From positions 372,001 to 436,000 of the forward strand of contig NZ_PTRA01000001.1 in the NCBI RefSeq assembly GCF_002943425.1: a stretch of 64,000 nt of DNA. The letters run 5' to 3'. The DNA comes from Siphonobacter curvatus. GTDB lineage: Bacteria > Bacteroidota > Bacteroidia > Cytophagales > Spirosomataceae. Under the pieces are notes generated by a model. That model worked only from the letters and a program-made list of their open reading frames with translations. It made no database searches and was not told the origin of the DNA. Positions 62,599 through 64,000 of the stretch are shown here, piece after piece (the first letter of the stretch is position 1; the number at the start of each line of letters is the position of its first letter). The translations under genes were made by a program, and so were the position numbers.

Positions 62599-63630
62599 AT
62601 GAGCAAGTCTATTAAGCTTAGTATCCTAGATCAGTCGCCCGTGCGGAAGGGCGGCTCTGCCCGCGATGCCTTACAACAGACTATTACGGTAGCCCGACAG
62701 GCTGATCAGTGGGGATATACTCGTTTCTGGGTTTCCGAACACCATAATGCCGCTGCCATTGCCGGTTCAGCACCGGAAGTGCTGATGGTAAAACTGGCGG
62801 ACGAAACGCAGCAAATCCGGATTGGCTCCGGTGGCGTGATGCTGCCGAATCATAGTGCCCTGAAAGTAGCCGAAAACTTCCGTTTGCTTGAATCACTGTT
62901 TCCTAGACGCATCGACCTGGGGATGGGTCGTGCTCCGGGTGGAGACCGGATTTCGTCCGCGTTGCTCAATCCGTCGAACGATTTCAGTGAGCAAAGTTAC
63001 CGTCAACAGCTCGATTATCTGCAAACTTTCTTTACGGATTCCGCCGGAACGCAATATGGTCCCGTTTTGGCCGTACCGCAGGCCGATACAATTCCGGCCC
63101 AGTGGATTCTGAGTTCGAGTGGGGGAAGCAGTCAGCTGGCCGCTGAATATGGGATGGGATTGGCCGTGGCCCGGTTCATCAACGGGCAGGTTGCACCCCG
63201 AATCGTGGAGGCCTACAAGCGGGATTTCCGACCATCCGAATTCATGCCCGAACCCTCGGCTTTGCTGGCTCTATTCGTGATTTGTGCGGATACGGAAGAA
63301 AAAGCCCAACAGCTGCGGAAGGTATTGGAATACCGCTTGATTCAAATGGACAAAGGCCGTTTTGAAGGGGTGGATGACTACGAAACGATTAAGGATTATG
63401 AGTTTACATTGGCCGAAGAAGACCGACTCCGCTTTTTCCACGCCGACCGTATCGTTTCGGGTACGCCCGAGCAGGTGAAGGAGGAACTTACGCAATTGGC
63501 GAATGAATATGATTTGGATGAAATCATGGCTTCTACCATGACGTATCATTTTGAAGATCGGCTTCGATCCTTTGAGCTACTGGCTCAAGCCTTCAGCACG
63601 ACGGTGGTGACGAATCATCAGTTGTTTTGA
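62599..63630 (+). CDS. Luciferase-like monooxygenase (LLM class flavin-dependent oxidoreductase)
   Basis: A 343-residue protein of the bacterial luciferase-like family (MsnO8-type). The opening LSILDQSPVRKG, then RFWVSEHHN, GSGGVMLPNHSALKVAENF and DLGMGRAPGGDR are standard for this group, which uses reduced FMN and O2. Substrate is unknown. It is divergent from ndh and shares an inverted-repeat region with it. Confidence 0.92.
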   Translation: MSKSIKLSILDQSPVRKGGSARDALQQTITVARQADQWGYTRFWVSEHHNAAAIAGSAPEVLMVKLADETQQIRIGSGGVMLPNHSALKVAENFRLLESLFPRRIDLGMGRAPGGDRISSALLNPSNDFSEQSYRQQLDYLQTFFTDSAGTQYGPVLAVPQADTIPAQWILSSSGGSSQLAAEYGMGLAVARFINGQVAPRIVEAYKRDFRPSEFMPEPSALLALFVICADTEEKAQQLRKVLEYRLIQMDKGRFEGVDDYETIKDYEFTLAEEDRLRFFHADRIVSGTPEQVKEELTQLANEYDLDEIMASTMTYHFEDRLRSFELLAQAFSTTVVTNHQLF

Positions 63631-64000
63631 TAGGGTTTGTAGTTAATGATAGGAGGAGTAACGTTGATTTTCTGCAATAAAATGAATTTCGTTCCACAGG
63701 TATAGCTGGCTAGTAGCGTATTTCTACTCCATGGCAAAGAAAGTGTTGCTCTTTTAGAGTTCCGTCATTTACCTAGACTGAGTTTGGACTCTTATACAAG
63801 GCCGATTAGTAGCATCTAAGCCTTCCAGGCTGGATCTCTCCACGACTAACCATTCCATGCAGGCGACAGCCCGCTTTAGGCCACCGCATTGCGGCTGTCG
63901 TAGGTCATTCCATTGCCATTCCATGGGGGCCCCTATGGAATGGCAATGGTACGGGAGATGTTTTCATTCGCTGGAATACTTGATCGTTAATTTAAAATAA
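63631..64000. other. Gene-free right edge with two hairpins
   Basis: These 370 bases show no credible open frame. They contain an eight-pair hairpin CGACAGCC/GGCTGTCG (63864-63900) and a 40-base near-palindrome (63910-63949), with CCATTCCATG repeated at 63850 and 63919. A mobile or repetitive element edge is possible, but no transposase is visible. Confidence 0.6.
63910..63949. repeat. Forty-base near-perfect palindrome
   Basis: The arms CCATTGCCATTCCAT (63910-63924) and ATGGAATGGCAATGG (63935-63949) are perfect reverse complements, and the centre GGGGCCCC is itself palindromic with a single mismatch between. There is essentially no loop. Confidence 0.85.

Noticed and set aside
1-64000. tRNA, rRNA, CRISPR array, riboswitch, prophage or intact insertion sequence
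   Set aside because: Reading for T-loop-like motifs, regular spaced repeats and transposase or integrase motifs gave nothing convincing. A covariance-model search would settle the RNA question.

Overview
The window looks like chromosome of a Cytophagales bacterium (phylum Bacteroidota), most like the Spirosomataceae/Siphonobacter group. The evidence is indirect. Several genes carry the Bacteroidota -7 promoter element TAnnTTTG, and purine-rich ribosome-binding sites are scarce. One protein has a type IX secretion sorting tail. The gene blocks parA-parB-DUF5683-dapB-lepB and nusB-YtxH-DUF1573-yajC-YbbR-coaE are typical of the phylum. No tRNA, rRNA, CRISPR array, intact insertion sequence or prophage was seen.

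Layout. 1-8.5 kb: end of a probable outer-membrane protein, a MacB/FtsX-type permease, DUF3822 and coaD, an OYE-family reductase, a NUDIX hydrolase, pyrE, a J-domain/TPR protein, and a dprA carrying two compensating frameshifts. 8.6-16.3 kb: a di-heme cytochrome c peroxidase, a radical SAM/SPASM protein, and the chromosome-partition/lysine/signal-peptidase block. 16.4-19.1 kb: a solute:sodium symporter and myo-inositol oxygenase. 19.1-22.8 kb: an RlmI-like methyltransferase, a decayed zinc phospholipase C/nuclease pseudogene, rpsT and radC. 22.8-28.7 kb: the most unusual part, a one-directional run of ECF sigma factor, membrane anti-sigma-like TPR protein, subtilisin-like protease and exported TPR-CHAT (caspase-like) protease, with a divergent solitary LuxR-type HTH protein.

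28.8-44.3 kb: mostly envelope and catabolic genes. These are a GT39-like membrane protein, a serine hydrolase lipoprotein with a histone-like tail, a T9SS-exported sialate O-acetylesterase, fumC, a DeoR regulator divergent from a NUDIX gene across helically phased TGATC sites, a GH18 chitinase, aquaporin, an M3 dipeptidase, a bile-acid-symporter-family protein and an MBL-fold hydrolase. 44.7-48.7 kb is the nusB-coaE block. 48.9-64 kb holds DUF58, an oligoendopeptidase, a GntP permease with a D-threonine-aldolase-like enzyme, an aldo/keto reductase, DoxX, a second ECF sigma factor, an AraC regulator, a repeat-rich YXWGXW/DUF6600 protein, an exported sugar isomerase-like protein, and NDH-2 divergent from a luciferase-like oxidoreductase with a shared inverted repeat between them.

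Non-coding structure is rich. There are many strong, often bidirectional, terminators; at least two copies in opposite orientation of an interspersed hairpin repeat (44.4 and 48.8 kb) with a degenerate relative near 20.5 kb; and a 40-base near-palindrome at the right edge. Functions are read from motifs and family knowledge only; no database search was possible.
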